23,104 nucleotides of DNA from an uncultured Eubacteriales bacterium (lineage in GTDB: Bacteria; Bacillota; Clostridia; Oscillospirales; CAG-272), in the NCBI GenBank assembly GCA_900546315.1, contig URCP01000042.1, positions 1-23,104 of the forward strand, read 5' to 3'. The first letter of the stretch is position 1. Each line of letters opens with the position of its first letter. This document shows positions 7,626 to 14,871 of this stretch, in pieces. A program made the position numbers and the translations under genes. Below the pieces are notes generated by a model. It saw nothing but the letters and a program-made list of their open reading frames with translations, ran no database searches and had not been told where the DNA came from.

Positions 7626-9104
7626 TTATTTTCCGAACGCGGAGAGGACTTTCTTGAGGTTGGCTTCGACCTCGGGCTCAGCGGCGGCGATGGTAGAGGC
7701 GGCTGTTCCGTTTCCGTTAAGGACGACATTTTGAAGCTCATCGTTCAGCTTGGTCGTTATGCCATACAGGTTCGAGACCTGGGTCGAGCGTGTATCTCTG
7801 ACTATCTCGAGCATTTCTATCGAATCGTCGTTTCTGAGACCTTTCTGAGAAACGGTTATATCATAATATATCGGCAGGCAGTTCTTGTAGCTGTCGTATG
7901 TGAGCGCGTCAATTATTATGCCGGTACGTTTCATATCAGGATTTGTTACCGGTATCGTGAGGAAGCAGGAGATCGGGTTCGAATACGTGATATAGTTTTC
8001 CTGTTCTTCATCGTATTTCGGCATTGGAACAAGACCAAAATTGGACTCCATTGTGCGAAGCTGAAGAGTGGTCTTGACCTCGACTGTCATGAAGAGCGCG
8101 CGGTTTTCATGGAAGGCATAGAGGTATCCTGCTTTTTCTTCAAGGTTGCCTCCGTTGTCTGTATACACATTTCCGGATTTTTTGTCAAGGATCGTGCTGA
8201 GCTTGTCTATTGTTGCGTACATACGGTCAGTATTCGCCGAGAAAGTGAAAGTATCCCCGGAACGTGTCATGAGCTTGTTTCCGGAGCCGAACAGAAACGC
8301 GTCAGTGCTTGAGACGTGGTTCGCGATAGCGTAAACGCAGCTGCCTTCCGCGTTCCATTTTGTGAAGGATTCGTCACCATTAAGAGACGGAACTCCGGTT
8401 ATCATGGTGTTGAAAGTGTCAAGTGTCCATTTGCCTTCTCTTACAAGGTCATAAGGATATTCGATCCCGCGGTCATCCATCATATCCTCGTTGAACAGAA
8501 GCGCCCATGAGAGGTCGAGCGACATGAATTGAAGAGGTCCTGACGCTGTATACAGATGACCATTGATTTCCATTTCATCATTCAGGACGTTGTCCCACCA
8601 CTTTTCATTGAGCTTCAGTTCCGGTATCGAGTAGAGATCCGCGACATATCCGTCAGTAATAACAGATGGCTGGAAGTAAATCGGAAGGTAAGCGGCGTCA
8701 TAGTCGCTGTCACCAGCCATGACCATTTGCGCAATGGCCGAGCACAGATTTTTCTGTCCGGAATCCCACCCCGAAGCGTCCGCCTTGTATTCACGTATCT
8801 TGCAGTTGAATCTGTCTTCGATACGGCGGTTGCGGGCGTAGATCATGTCATCGAGCTGTTCGCCGGTTTGTTCCTCGAAGTCCACGCGGACGTTGCATCC
8901 GAACTGCTCATCGGGGCTGAAGAATGTGAATTCGTAGCCGCCGAAGTCCTCGTCTGGGTAGGAATATTCGTCTTTTACGGTGTCCTGAGAAACACTGTCG
9001 GCGTTTGTAGTCTCATCATTTTTGACGTCGTCGCTGCCGCAGGAAACCGCGGAGCTGCATACGATGAGAGCTGACAGAAGAGATACTAATCTGGTTTTTT
9101 TCAT
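7626..9104 (-). CDS. ABC-type extracellular solute-binding lipoprotein 3
   Basis: A 492-residue predicted lipoprotein with signal peptide and lipobox Ala-Val-Ser-Cys (Cys22) followed by Gly-Ser-Asp-Asp and a Thr/Ser/Asp-rich linker. ATG 9104 has AAGGA nine bases upstream. It shares 'GGYEFTFF', 'LNEKWWDNVLN', 'LSWALLFNEDMMDD' and 'YPYDLVREGKWTLDTF' with the other two. The C-terminus (PEVEANLKKVLSAFGK) is repeated almost exactly in a relic at 9342-9392. The region upstream carries a 35-bp block matching the promoter of binding protein 2, so the two are probably co-regulated. No transporter permease or ATPase is present nearby. Substrate unknown. Confidence 0.88.
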   Translation of the reverse strand: MKKTRLVSLLSALIVCSSAVSCGSDDVKNDETTNADSVSQDTVKDEYSYPDEDFGGYEFTFFSPDEQFGCNVRVDFEEQTGEQLDDMIYARNRRIEDRFNCKIREYKADASGWDSGQKNLCSAIAQMVMAGDSDYDAAYLPIYFQPSVITDGYVADLYSIPELKLNEKWWDNVLNDEMEINGHLYTASGPLQFMSLDLSWALLFNEDMMDDRGIEYPYDLVREGKWTLDTFNTMITGVPSLNGDESFTKWNAEGSCVYAIANHVSSTDAFLFGSGNKLMTRSGDTFTFSANTDRMYATIDKLSTILDKKSGNVYTDNGGNLEEKAGYLYAFHENRALFMTVEVKTTLQLRTMESNFGLVPMPKYDEEQENYITYSNPISCFLTIPVTNPDMKRTGIIIDALTYDSYKNCLPIYYDITVSQKGLRNDDSIEMLEIVRDTRSTQVSNLYGITTKLNDELQNVVLNGNGTAASTIAAAEPEVEANLKKVLSAFGK

Positions 9105-9159
9105 GAATAACCGTCCTTCATTTTAATGTTTCGATGTTGTATTTTTTGCATCTTCTGAC

Positions 9160-9194
9160 GACATTATAACTCAGATTGTGTGAAATGCGAATCA
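9160..9194 (-). promoter_or_regulatory. Promoter/operator block of binding protein 3, matching that of binding protein 2
   Basis: TTCGCA (9191-9186), 17-bp spacer, TATAAT (9168-9163) on the minus strand; predicted leader about 50 nt. The 35 bases 9194-9160 match 6710-6676 at 26 positions, including an uninterrupted GTTATAATGTC that covers the -10 and a conserved ACAC/AT/TG pattern within the spacer, beyond what promoter hexamers alone require. The rest of 9195-9307 is AT-rich and shows nothing I recognise. Confidence 0.6.
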
Positions 9195-9307
9195 CCGAAA
9201 TATAGCCAACGATAATTATACCAGATAAAAACAGAAAAGTCAATGAACCAATTCGCGTGTGTATGAACGATTTGAAACAAAAATGATGTATAGCGACAAA
9301 TAAATTT

Positions 9308-9328
9308 CCCGCGGAAAAATTCCGCGGG
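9308..9328 (-). terminator. Hairpin behind the binding-protein relic
   Basis: CCCGCGGAA (9308-9316) pairs with TTCCGCGGG (9320-9328), loop AAA. On the minus strand it follows the relic stop codon by 13 bases, as the terminator at 7587-7613 follows binding protein 3, and it probably now terminates the LtaS-like gene. The T-tract beyond it is broken (AAATTTATTTG). Confidence 0.65.
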
Positions 9329-9341
9329 TCTGTCTGATTGG

Positions 9342-9392
9342 TTATTTTCCGAACGCGGAGAGGACTTTTTCGAGGTTTGCTTCGACCTCGGG
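9342..9392 (-). pseudogene. 3'-terminal relic of a fourth solute-binding-protein gene
   Basis: On the minus strand these 17 codons read PEVEANLEKVLSAFGK then TAA, the last 16 residues of binding protein 3 with one change (K to E). At DNA level 9340-9394 matches 7624-7678 at 52 of 55 positions. The relic begins immediately after the TAG of the LtaS-like gene and in its frame. The rest of the binding-protein gene is gone, which implies a deletion or recombination whose joint lies at about 9394/9395. No start codon or signal peptide remains, so it is not a gene. Confidence 0.8.
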
Positions 9393-11468
9393 CTAGGTGT
9401 TATCTTCGGTGTAAACCGCCTGCGCGAGCGCGGTTTTGTTATCCGTTTCCTGCCACACCTCGGGTACGGTGTCCGCGAAGAGGATGTTTCTGACGATAAG
9501 CGTTCCCTCGTCAACAAAGGTCGTCGCGCGGTCAAAGCCGCCGACACGTACGATACTGTATTTATTGAATCCTTTGCCCCTCACGGTAAGGTCGCTGCCG
9601 TCATATTCCCATCCGGTCATTATTACTGGATGCGTGCCGAAGGTCATGTCGGTGCGTTCGTACGGGGAGCCAGCGTCGTCATACAGCTGCGAGTACTCGA
9701 GCATTTTGAGCCCGTCGTCATCCGTCTCGCCTGTCCTCAGCTCGACCCTGTGCAGACGTGATATCGCGCCCTCGTCGATCGAGCACAGCTCCTGTATGTA
9801 CGCCGAGAGCATATACGCCTCAAGATCACGGTCGAGCGAGTCCGGGTCGGAGCCGAAGATGTCCGTGTTCGTCCAGACCGCGTACTCGGTCTCATAGAGA
9901 CTGCCGTTCGTGAGGTCGTTCGCCGTCAGGGTCAGCGCCGGCATATGGTCGCCGTAGAAGACGACGACGCAGGGCTCGCCGCGCTCTGTGAGCGCCTCGA
10001 TAAGCGCCTTTATGAAGTTGTCGGTCTCGCGCAGCTCGTTCACGTAATACGTGAGCTGTGAGAGCATCGCCGGGTCATCCGTGCCAGAGATGGTTATAAG
10101 CTCTCCGGTGCTGTCATAGCTGTCCGGCGCCTCGTAGGAATCGCCGAACTTGTCCGGATCGAGCGGCTCACTCGGGTATTTACCGTGCCCCTGTACCGTT
10201 ACCGTGAAGACAAAGTCCGGACTGTCAGTCGAGTCGAGTGCCGAAATAATCTCACCGGTCAGGACGTCGTCACGCTCCCATCCGAGCGGGTTGTACGTGA
10301 CGCCGGTCATCATCTCGACAGGAGTGAATGTCTCGAAACCGAGGTTAGAGTAGGCGACGTTGCGGTCGTAGAATACCGCTGTGTGGTTGTGGATGGCGTG
10401 GGTCGAGTAGCCGAGCGTCTTCAGATTCTGTGCGATACTCTCGCAGGCGCGGGATTTCAGTATCGTCGTGTACGGATATTCCCCGAATCCGAAGTGATCA
10501 AGATTCATGCCGGTCAGAACCTCGAACTCGGTATTCGCTGTCCCGCCGCCGAAATTCTCCACTGTCAGATAACCCGAGACGCCGTTTTTCAGCGAGTTGA
10601 AGGTCGGCGTCGGATCCTCGGAACAGTCGAGCCACCTTATATGACTGACATCAAAGAAGGACTCAAGCTGAACATATATGATATTCGGCTGTTCCGCCGG
10701 CTGACCTGAGACTTCAGCCGTGTCCCCGGATGTAACCACGTCCGTCGGCGCCGTGTCAGTGGAGTCAAGTGACTCAAGCAGCTCGCCCAGAACGTCATGG
10801 TCGTAGTCCTCCGGCTTCTCGACCCCGTGCGAGACGAGGCTGCGCGTGAAGCAGTAGACGAAGCCGTAGTCGCTGTATGAGTCGGCGAGCTCCCCGTTCG
10901 GCGTGATCGCTTTGGTTTTCGCGGCATAGAGCGTGCATCCGAGGACGGCGAGACCGACCGAGACCACGACCCCGATGGTCCGCGGGTACGAGACCTCGCA
11001 CTTCGGGCATCTTATGTTCAGAAATATCATAAGCCCGATGAACGCCGCCGCTAAAACCGCGATGAGGACGATCTGCCACCACGAAAGATATATCGAGAAC
11101 ATCCCGAGCGCCGCGCGCACGATCAGAAAATCTATCGCAGAGAGCGGTGACGACCTGAAAGTCAGCACGATGAAGTTTGTGACCCCGAGCGCGAGCCACA
11201 GAGTCGAGACAAAAAGCAGCGCCGTAAGCCTTTTTTTGGCGATAAGGCAGAGAGACAGCGTGAAAAGGATTATAAGCGAGTTATATAAAAACAGTATCGG
11301 ATGCTCAGTCATGAACCCGAGCGCGGCGATAAGCGAGCGCCGCCCGAGCGCTTCTATCAGCAGATCCATGAACAGCGAGAGAACGATTAAAAGCGCCGCG
11401 GCGTATCCGAGCGGAGCGGTCGAGAGGCGGTAGATGAATCGGTTCTTTGTTTTTGCGGGAAGATCCAA
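9393..11468 (-). CDS. LtaS-like membrane phosphoglycerol transferase (LTA synthase family)
   Basis: About 691 residues. The N-terminal part (about 15-190) has several hydrophobic membrane segments, followed by an extracellular sulfatase-fold domain. Visible active-site elements are NIIYVQLESFFD (about 262-273), GGGTANTEFEVLTG (about 307-320, with the catalytic-type Thr at 310) and FYGDH (about 504-508). A C-terminal TIG-like beta domain seems present ('LTVRGKGFNKYSIVRVGG'). Family members polymerise glycerolphosphate from phosphatidylglycerol onto a lipid anchor outside the cell. The frame opens at ATG 11501, but that codon has no Shine-Dalgarno and is about two bases from the predicted transcript start, whereas TTG 11468 has AAGGGGGA six bases upstream; I therefore choose TTG. 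The stop TAG abuts the binding-protein relic, so the last residues may have been altered by that rearrangement. Confidence 0.85.
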   Translation of the reverse strand: MDLPAKTKNRFIYRLSTAPLGYAAALLIVLSLFMDLLIEALGRRSLIAALGFMTEHPILFLYNSLIILFTLSLCLIAKKRLTALLFVSTLWLALGVTNFIVLTFRSSPLSAIDFLIVRAALGMFSIYLSWWQIVLIAVLAAAFIGLMIFLNIRCPKCEVSYPRTIGVVVSVGLAVLGCTLYAAKTKAITPNGELADSYSDYGFVYCFTRSLVSHGVEKPEDYDHDVLGELLESLDSTDTAPTDVVTSGDTAEVSGQPAEQPNIIYVQLESFFDVSHIRWLDCSEDPTPTFNSLKNGVSGYLTVENFGGGTANTEFEVLTGMNLDHFGFGEYPYTTILKSRACESIAQNLKTLGYSTHAIHNHTAVFYDRNVAYSNLGFETFTPVEMMTGVTYNPLGWERDDVLTGEIISALDSTDSPDFVFTVTVQGHGKYPSEPLDPDKFGDSYEAPDSYDSTGELITISGTDDPAMLSQLTYYVNELRETDNFIKALIEALTERGEPCVVVFYGDHMPALTLTANDLTNGSLYETEYAVWTNTDIFGSDPDSLDRDLEAYMLSAYIQELCSIDEGAISRLHRVELRTGETDDDGLKMLEYSQLYDDAGSPYERTDMTFGTHPVIMTGWEYDGSDLTVRGKGFNKYSIVRVGGFDRATTFVDEGTLIVRNILFADTVPEVWQETDNKTALAQAVYTEDNT

Positions 11469-11474
11469 AGCCAG

Positions 11475-11482
11475 TCCCCCTT
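11475..11482 (-). promoter_or_regulatory. Ribosome binding site deciding a TTG start (LtaS-like gene)
   Basis: AAGGGGGA on the minus strand, six bases before TTG 11468. The upstream ATG (11501) has no such sequence. Confidence 0.6.
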
Positions 11483-11509
11483 TCGTGTTTTCCGGTATCA
11501 TCGACGGAT

Positions 11510-11538
11510 ATTATACCATATCTTTGTGAACTGGGCAA
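11510..11538 (-). promoter_or_regulatory. Promoter of the LtaS-like gene
   Basis: TTGCCC (11538-11533), 17-bp spacer, TATAAT (11515-11510) on the minus strand; predicted start near 11503. That leaves about 35 nt before TTG 11468 but almost nothing before ATG 11501. Confidence 0.6.
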
Positions 11539-11608
11539 TCGTTTTTTTTTACAAAACGATGACGCGCAATTTGCCGCGCGGGCAGTGTTCTTCGTCATAA
11601 TAGACAAA

Positions 11609-11647
11609 TGACGACAGACCGCCGGAAAATCTGACAGTCTGTCGTCA
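11609..11647 (-). terminator. Inverted repeat after the MBL-fold gene, possible terminator
   Basis: TGACGACAGAC (11609-11619) pairs with GTCTGTCGTCA (11637-11647), an 11-bp stem with a 17-nt loop, located 20 bases past the stop of the MBL-fold gene. The downstream T-tract is weak (ATTTG), so termination is likely but not certain. Confidence 0.5.
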
Positions 11648-11667
11648 AATATGATTTTTCTGGAGTC

Positions 11668-12441
11668 TCAGATTTCGTATTCGCGAAGCAGCTCCGGATA
11701 CGTGGCGCGGAAGCCGAGCTTTTCCGCTTTGTTTTCGACCGCCATCGCCTTGTTTTTCGCGAAGTGTATGACGAAAAGCTTCTTCGCGCCGGTCTCCTTC
11801 GCGCAGGAGACCGAGATGCCGACGTCCGAGTGCAGGCACGCCGGAGGGTTTTCCTGGTCGGTCTCGCTGTCGGCGAGCGCGGCTTCGTGAACGAGTGTGT
11901 CGCAGCCGCTCAGAAATTCACGTATCTTCGGGTCGTAGAACGTGTCGCCGGTCAGTCCGAGAACCTTTCCTGCGCATCTGTCCGTGAAACGGTAGCAGAG
12001 CCCTTCAACCGGGTGTCTCGACGCGCAGGCTGATATTTCCATATCGTCAGTTTTTATGCTGTCTCCCGGCGAAAGCTCATTGATGACCGGATAACCGAGC
12101 CCGTGATAGAACAGCTCGTCGTCCCCCGCCTGAAGAAACTTCATCGAGAGCCCGACGACCCGGGCGACATCCGCCTTCGGACCGTATATATTCAGCTCGT
12201 CGAGCCGCTTTCCGCTTTGCAGATACCGGAAGAGAAACTGCGGCAGACCGAGATAGTGGTCGTGGTGCATATGCGTAAAGAACAGACGCTTTACCGAGGT
12301 CGGATCAACCCCGGCGGAGAGCAGCCTGTCAACGACATAATAACCCGTGTCGACAAGATATTTCCTGTCGACAAGTATCCCGGAAGCGTCGTTCCCCGCC
12401 GCAGAAAGGCACGCGTCGGTGCCCAGAAACATTATCTTCAT
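11668..12441 (-). CDS. MBL-fold metal-dependent hydrolase (RNase Z-like branch)
   Basis: A 257-residue metallo-beta-lactamase-fold protein. The metal-binding HxHxDH motif is at residues 57-62 (H-M-H-H-D-H) in the context 'LFFTHMHHDHYLGLP'. Further ligand candidates are the His in 'CASRHPVEG', the Asp in 'LTGDTFYD' and the His near the C-terminus in 'FVIHFAKNK'. The overall layout resembles RNase Z/ElaC-like proteins and their uncharacterised relatives, but the long exosite arm of true RNase Z is not evident, so I do not assign tRNA processing. The ATG overlaps the stop of the upstream pseudouridine synthase gene by four bases (ATGA), implying translational coupling, and AGGTGA lies just before it. 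Confidence 0.85.
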   Translation of the reverse strand: MKIMFLGTDACLSAAGNDASGILVDRKYLVDTGYYVVDRLLSAGVDPTSVKRLFFTHMHHDHYLGLPQFLFRYLQSGKRLDELNIYGPKADVARVVGLSMKFLQAGDDELFYHGLGYPVINELSPGDSIKTDDMEISACASRHPVEGLCYRFTDRCAGKVLGLTGDTFYDPKIREFLSGCDTLVHEAALADSETDQENPPACLHSDVGISVSCAKETGAKKLFVIHFAKNKAMAVENKAEKLGFRATYPELLREYEI

Positions 12442-13394
12442 TCGAACTCACCTAGGAACCATACCTTCGATTTGTCGATCGAAAAGCTTTTTCCGTTAAG
12501 ATAGGCGAGCGCGCCCGAATCTGTCCTGAAACGGAACTCGAGGCGGTAGGCGTACAGCGCCTGAAATTTATATCCGAGCTTCTTGTCGTCCCGGTTCACG
12601 CCGTACTTTCCGTCGCCGAGGAGCGGATGACCTATCGATGAGAAATGCGCGCGTATCTGGTGCGTCCGCCCCGTCACGAGCTCGACCTCGACGAGCGAGA
12701 GGCTATTATTCTCGTCGAGCACCCGGTATTTTGTTATGATCTCCTTGTAGCCGGGTTTCTTGACAGTCGAGATATCGACGATATTGTTCGCCTGATCCTT
12801 GCGAAGATAGCCGTGCAGTGTGTCCGCCTTTTTCGGCATATGTCCGTGGACGGCGGCGAGATAGAACTTCGAGAGCTCGTCGTTCCTTATCTTTTCGTTC
12901 ATTATACGAAGAGCCTCGGCGTTCTTGGCGGCGATGACAATGCCGCCTGTGTTGCGGTCGATCCTGTTGCAGAGCGCCGGGGCGAAGGACTGTTCGTCCT
13001 CCGGATTATACTCGCCCTTGCGGTAGAGATACGCCTTGACATGGCTTATCAGGGTGTTTACGTCCTCCTCGTCGTCCGAGTGTACGATGAGCCCGGGGCG
13101 CTTGTCGAGAAGCATTATATTCTCGTCCTCGTAGACGATGTCGAGCTTCGGCGTCAGCTTCATGAAGGCGCTGTCTGACGCGTTATCCGAAAAGAACTCT
13201 TCGGAAATGAAAAGCTCGACGGTGTCGCCCTCTTCGAGGATATATCCTATTTCCGCGCGTTTGCGGTTCACCTTGATTTTCTTTGTCCGTATCCCCTTGT
13301 ACATGAGCGATTTCGGCATCGCCTTCACGGCCTTTGAGAGGAACTTGTCGAGCCGCTGACCGGCGTCGTTCCTGTTTATTATCAGTGTGCGCAT
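12438..13394 (-). CDS. RluA-family pseudouridine synthase
   Basis: A 318-residue RNA-modifying enzyme predicted to convert specific uridines of rRNA (or tRNA) to pseudouridine. An S4 RNA-binding domain occupies about residues 10-65 (QRLDKFLSKA start). The catalytic domain follows with the signature RIDRNTGG at 144-151 (catalytic Asp146) and 'GRTHQIRAHF' further on. ATG 13394 is preferred to the in-frame ATG at 13430, which lies inside the hairpin behind upp; AAAGGTGAG precedes 13394 and the protein then begins MRTLIINRND, directly before the S4 domain. It is co-directional with upp and coupled to the MBL-fold gene downstream. RluC/RluD/RluB-type specificity cannot be decided. Confidence 0.9.
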   Translation of the reverse strand: MRTLIINRNDAGQRLDKFLSKAVKAMPKSLMYKGIRTKKIKVNRKRAEIGYILEEGDTVELFISEEFFSDNASDSAFMKLTPKLDIVYEDENIMLLDKRPGLIVHSDDEEDVNTLISHVKAYLYRKGEYNPEDEQSFAPALCNRIDRNTGGIVIAAKNAEALRIMNEKIRNDELSKFYLAAVHGHMPKKADTLHGYLRKDQANNIVDISTVKKPGYKEIITKYRVLDENNSLSLVEVELVTGRTHQIRAHFSSIGHPLLGDGKYGVNRDDKKLGYKFQALYAYRLEFRFRTDSGALAYLNGKSFSIDKSKVWFLGEFE

Positions 13395-13419
13395 ATGGCT
13401 CACCTTTCTGTGAAAGACA

Positions 13420-13450
13420 GAACGCCGCATGGATTATCCTTGCGGCGTTC
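13420..13450 (-). terminator. Hairpin between upp and the pseudouridine synthase gene
   Basis: GAACGCCGCA (13420-13429) pairs perfectly with TGCGGCGTTC (13441-13450), loop of 11 nt. On the minus strand only TGTCTTTC follows, so it may be a partial terminator or attenuator rather than a full stop. No separate promoter for the downstream pair is evident. Confidence 0.5.
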
Positions 13451-13457
13451 CGAAGAA

Positions 13458-14087
13458 TTACTTTGTTCCGAAGAGACGGTCGCCCGCGTCGCCGAGACCC
13501 GGGATTATATAAGCGTTCTCGTTGAGATGGTCGTCGAGAGCCGCGATATAGATGTCGACGTCCGGATGATCCTCCTGGACCTTTCTGACTCCCTCGGGAG
13601 CCGCGACGAGGCACATCAGCTTCAGGTTCTTGATGCCCTTCGCCTTGAGCATCGTGAGCGCGTCGGACGAGCTTCCGCCGGTCGCGAGCATCGGGTCGAC
13701 AACAATCGTGATTCTCTCCTCAATGTCCGCGGGCAGCTTGCAGTAATACTCGACCGGCTTATGTGTCGCCGGGTCGCGGTAGAGACCGATATGTCCGACC
13801 TTAGCGACCGGAACGAGGCTCAGAAGACCGTCGACCATGCCGAGACCCGCGCGGAGTATCGGAACGATTGCGAGTTTCTTACCGGAGATGGTCTTCGCGA
13901 TCATCTTGGAGACAGGGGTCTCGATCTCGATGTCCTCGAGCGGGAGGTCGCGGGTGATCTCATAGCCCATGAGCATCGCGATCTCGTTGAGCAGCTCGCG
14001 GAAATCCTTCGAGCCGGTCTCCTTGCGGCGCATGATGGTCAGCTTGTGTGTGATCAGCGGATGGTCGATAACGTGAAGAGTACTCAT
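13458..14087 (-). CDS. upp: Uracil phosphoribosyltransferase
   Basis: A 209-residue pyrimidine-salvage enzyme: uracil + PRPP gives UMP + diphosphate, in the cytoplasm. The start 'HVIDHPLITHKLTIMRRKET' and the full length match the family. The PRPP-binding loop DPMLATGGS is at residues 131-139 and the uracil-binding C-terminal segment 'YIIPGLGDAGDRLFGT' at about 190-207. ATG 14087 is fixed by the conserved N-terminus although GGAGG is 14 bases away, longer than usual. An 11-codon open frame covering that gap ends in a four-base overlap with this ATG. No PyrR-binding loop was recognised in the leader. Confidence 0.97.
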   Translation of the reverse strand: MSTLHVIDHPLITHKLTIMRRKETGSKDFRELLNEIAMLMGYEITRDLPLEDIEIETPVSKMIAKTISGKKLAIVPILRAGLGMVDGLLSLVPVAKVGHIGLYRDPATHKPVEYYCKLPADIEERITIVVDPMLATGGSSSDALTMLKAKGIKNLKLMCLVAAPEGVRKVQEDHPDVDIYIAALDDHLNENAYIIPGLGDAGDRLFGTK

Positions 14088-14236
14088 TTTTTTAACCGTT
14101 GCCTCCGCCGACAGTTCATCGCCGGTATGAAGGCGTCCTTTCCTTGATTAAAGAGCGTTGCGTTTTCGCATGACAAGGCGCAGGCGAGAGGCATACCCCC
14201 GCGCCGCTCCGCCGCGAATATTCTTTTTCATATAAT

Positions 14237-14265
14237 ATTATAATCCCGATCCCGCCGGATTGCAA
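14237..14265 (-). promoter_or_regulatory. Promoter of upp
   Basis: TTGCAA (14265-14260), 17-bp spacer, TATAAT (14242-14237) on the minus strand. Transcription from about 14230 leaves a leader of about 143 nt that includes a small TGCG-AAAA-CGCA hairpin. No terminator lies between the PPTase stop (14281) and this promoter. Confidence 0.65.
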
Positions 14266-14280
14266 TACATATGTTGAAAA

Positions 14281-14871
14281 TTATTTCCGAAAGGACCGGA
14301 TTTCAGCGTATTCAACAAATTCCGCCCCTGTTTTTTGGGCGTTTTCCACCCCGCTTGGCGAGCAGGCGCACCCGAAAACGAGATCGTCGTCGAATCGGAC
14401 GTAAACATTCCGCGTGTCCGCGAGCACGGACGGCGACGACGTCATCCCGGAGAGCCCGTCGCCTGTCATCTTGACATAGCTCTCCTTCGCCGTCCATATC
14501 TCCGGAAAGCGTATGCGCGGCGCTTCCATGACATATCGCGTCTCGTCCTCGCGGAACCATCTCGCGGCGAGCCTCACAAGAAGCCCGTCCGAGCGTTCCG
14601 GGAGAAAAGATCTCGGATCCTCCGGATCGGTGTTCCGCCGCTCGATGTCGACGCCGACAAGTCTGTCCGAGACCGCCGCGGCGCAGACTCCGCGCGAGTT
14701 CGATATGCTGACGAAGAGCCGCCCGCCGACGACATACGGCTTTCCCCTCGCGTCATAGACGAGCGACTGAGCCACGCCGGAGACCTTCCGCAGAGCGAAC
14801 AGAGCGAGGTCGACGCCTCCCTTGTGCTCCGGTATCTCCGGCGGCAGCTTTGTCAGGAATATCCGCGTCAT
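14281..14871 (-). CDS. Sfp/AcpS-superfamily 4'-phosphopantetheinyl transferase
   Basis: A 196-residue enzyme predicted to move the phosphopantetheine arm of CoA onto a serine of a carrier protein. Signature residues are visible: GVDIE at 73-77 (Mg-binding Asp75 and Glu77) and WTAKESYVK at 126-134, separated by the usual distance. 'VSISNSRG' at 54-61 corresponds to the 'FNISHS' region. The open frame extends far upstream, but that part is the shadow of rnfB; ATG 14871 shares one base with the rnfB stop (TGATG), so it is translated by coupling as the last gene of the rnf operon. Whether it serves fatty-acid ACP or a secondary carrier protein is unknown; no carrier-protein or synthase gene is in the window. 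Confidence 0.88.
   Translation of the reverse strand: MTRIFLTKLPPEIPEHKGGVDLALFALRKVSGVAQSLVYDARGKPYVVGGRLFVSISNSRGVCAAAVSDRLVGVDIERRNTDPEDPRSFLPERSDGLLVRLAARWFREDETRYVMEAPRIRFPEIWTAKESYVKMTGDGLSGMTSSPSVLADTRNVYVRFDDDLVFGCACSPSGVENAQKTGAEFVEYAEIRSFRK

Noticed and set aside
13395..13430. Upstream ATG for the pseudouridine synthase
   Set aside because: It lies at the edge of the hairpin after upp, and the added residues precede a clean family start at 13394.
14088..14280. tRNA or small RNA between upp and the PPTase
   Set aside because: No cloverleaf, T-loop or CCA end; a promoter plus leader accounts for the stretch.
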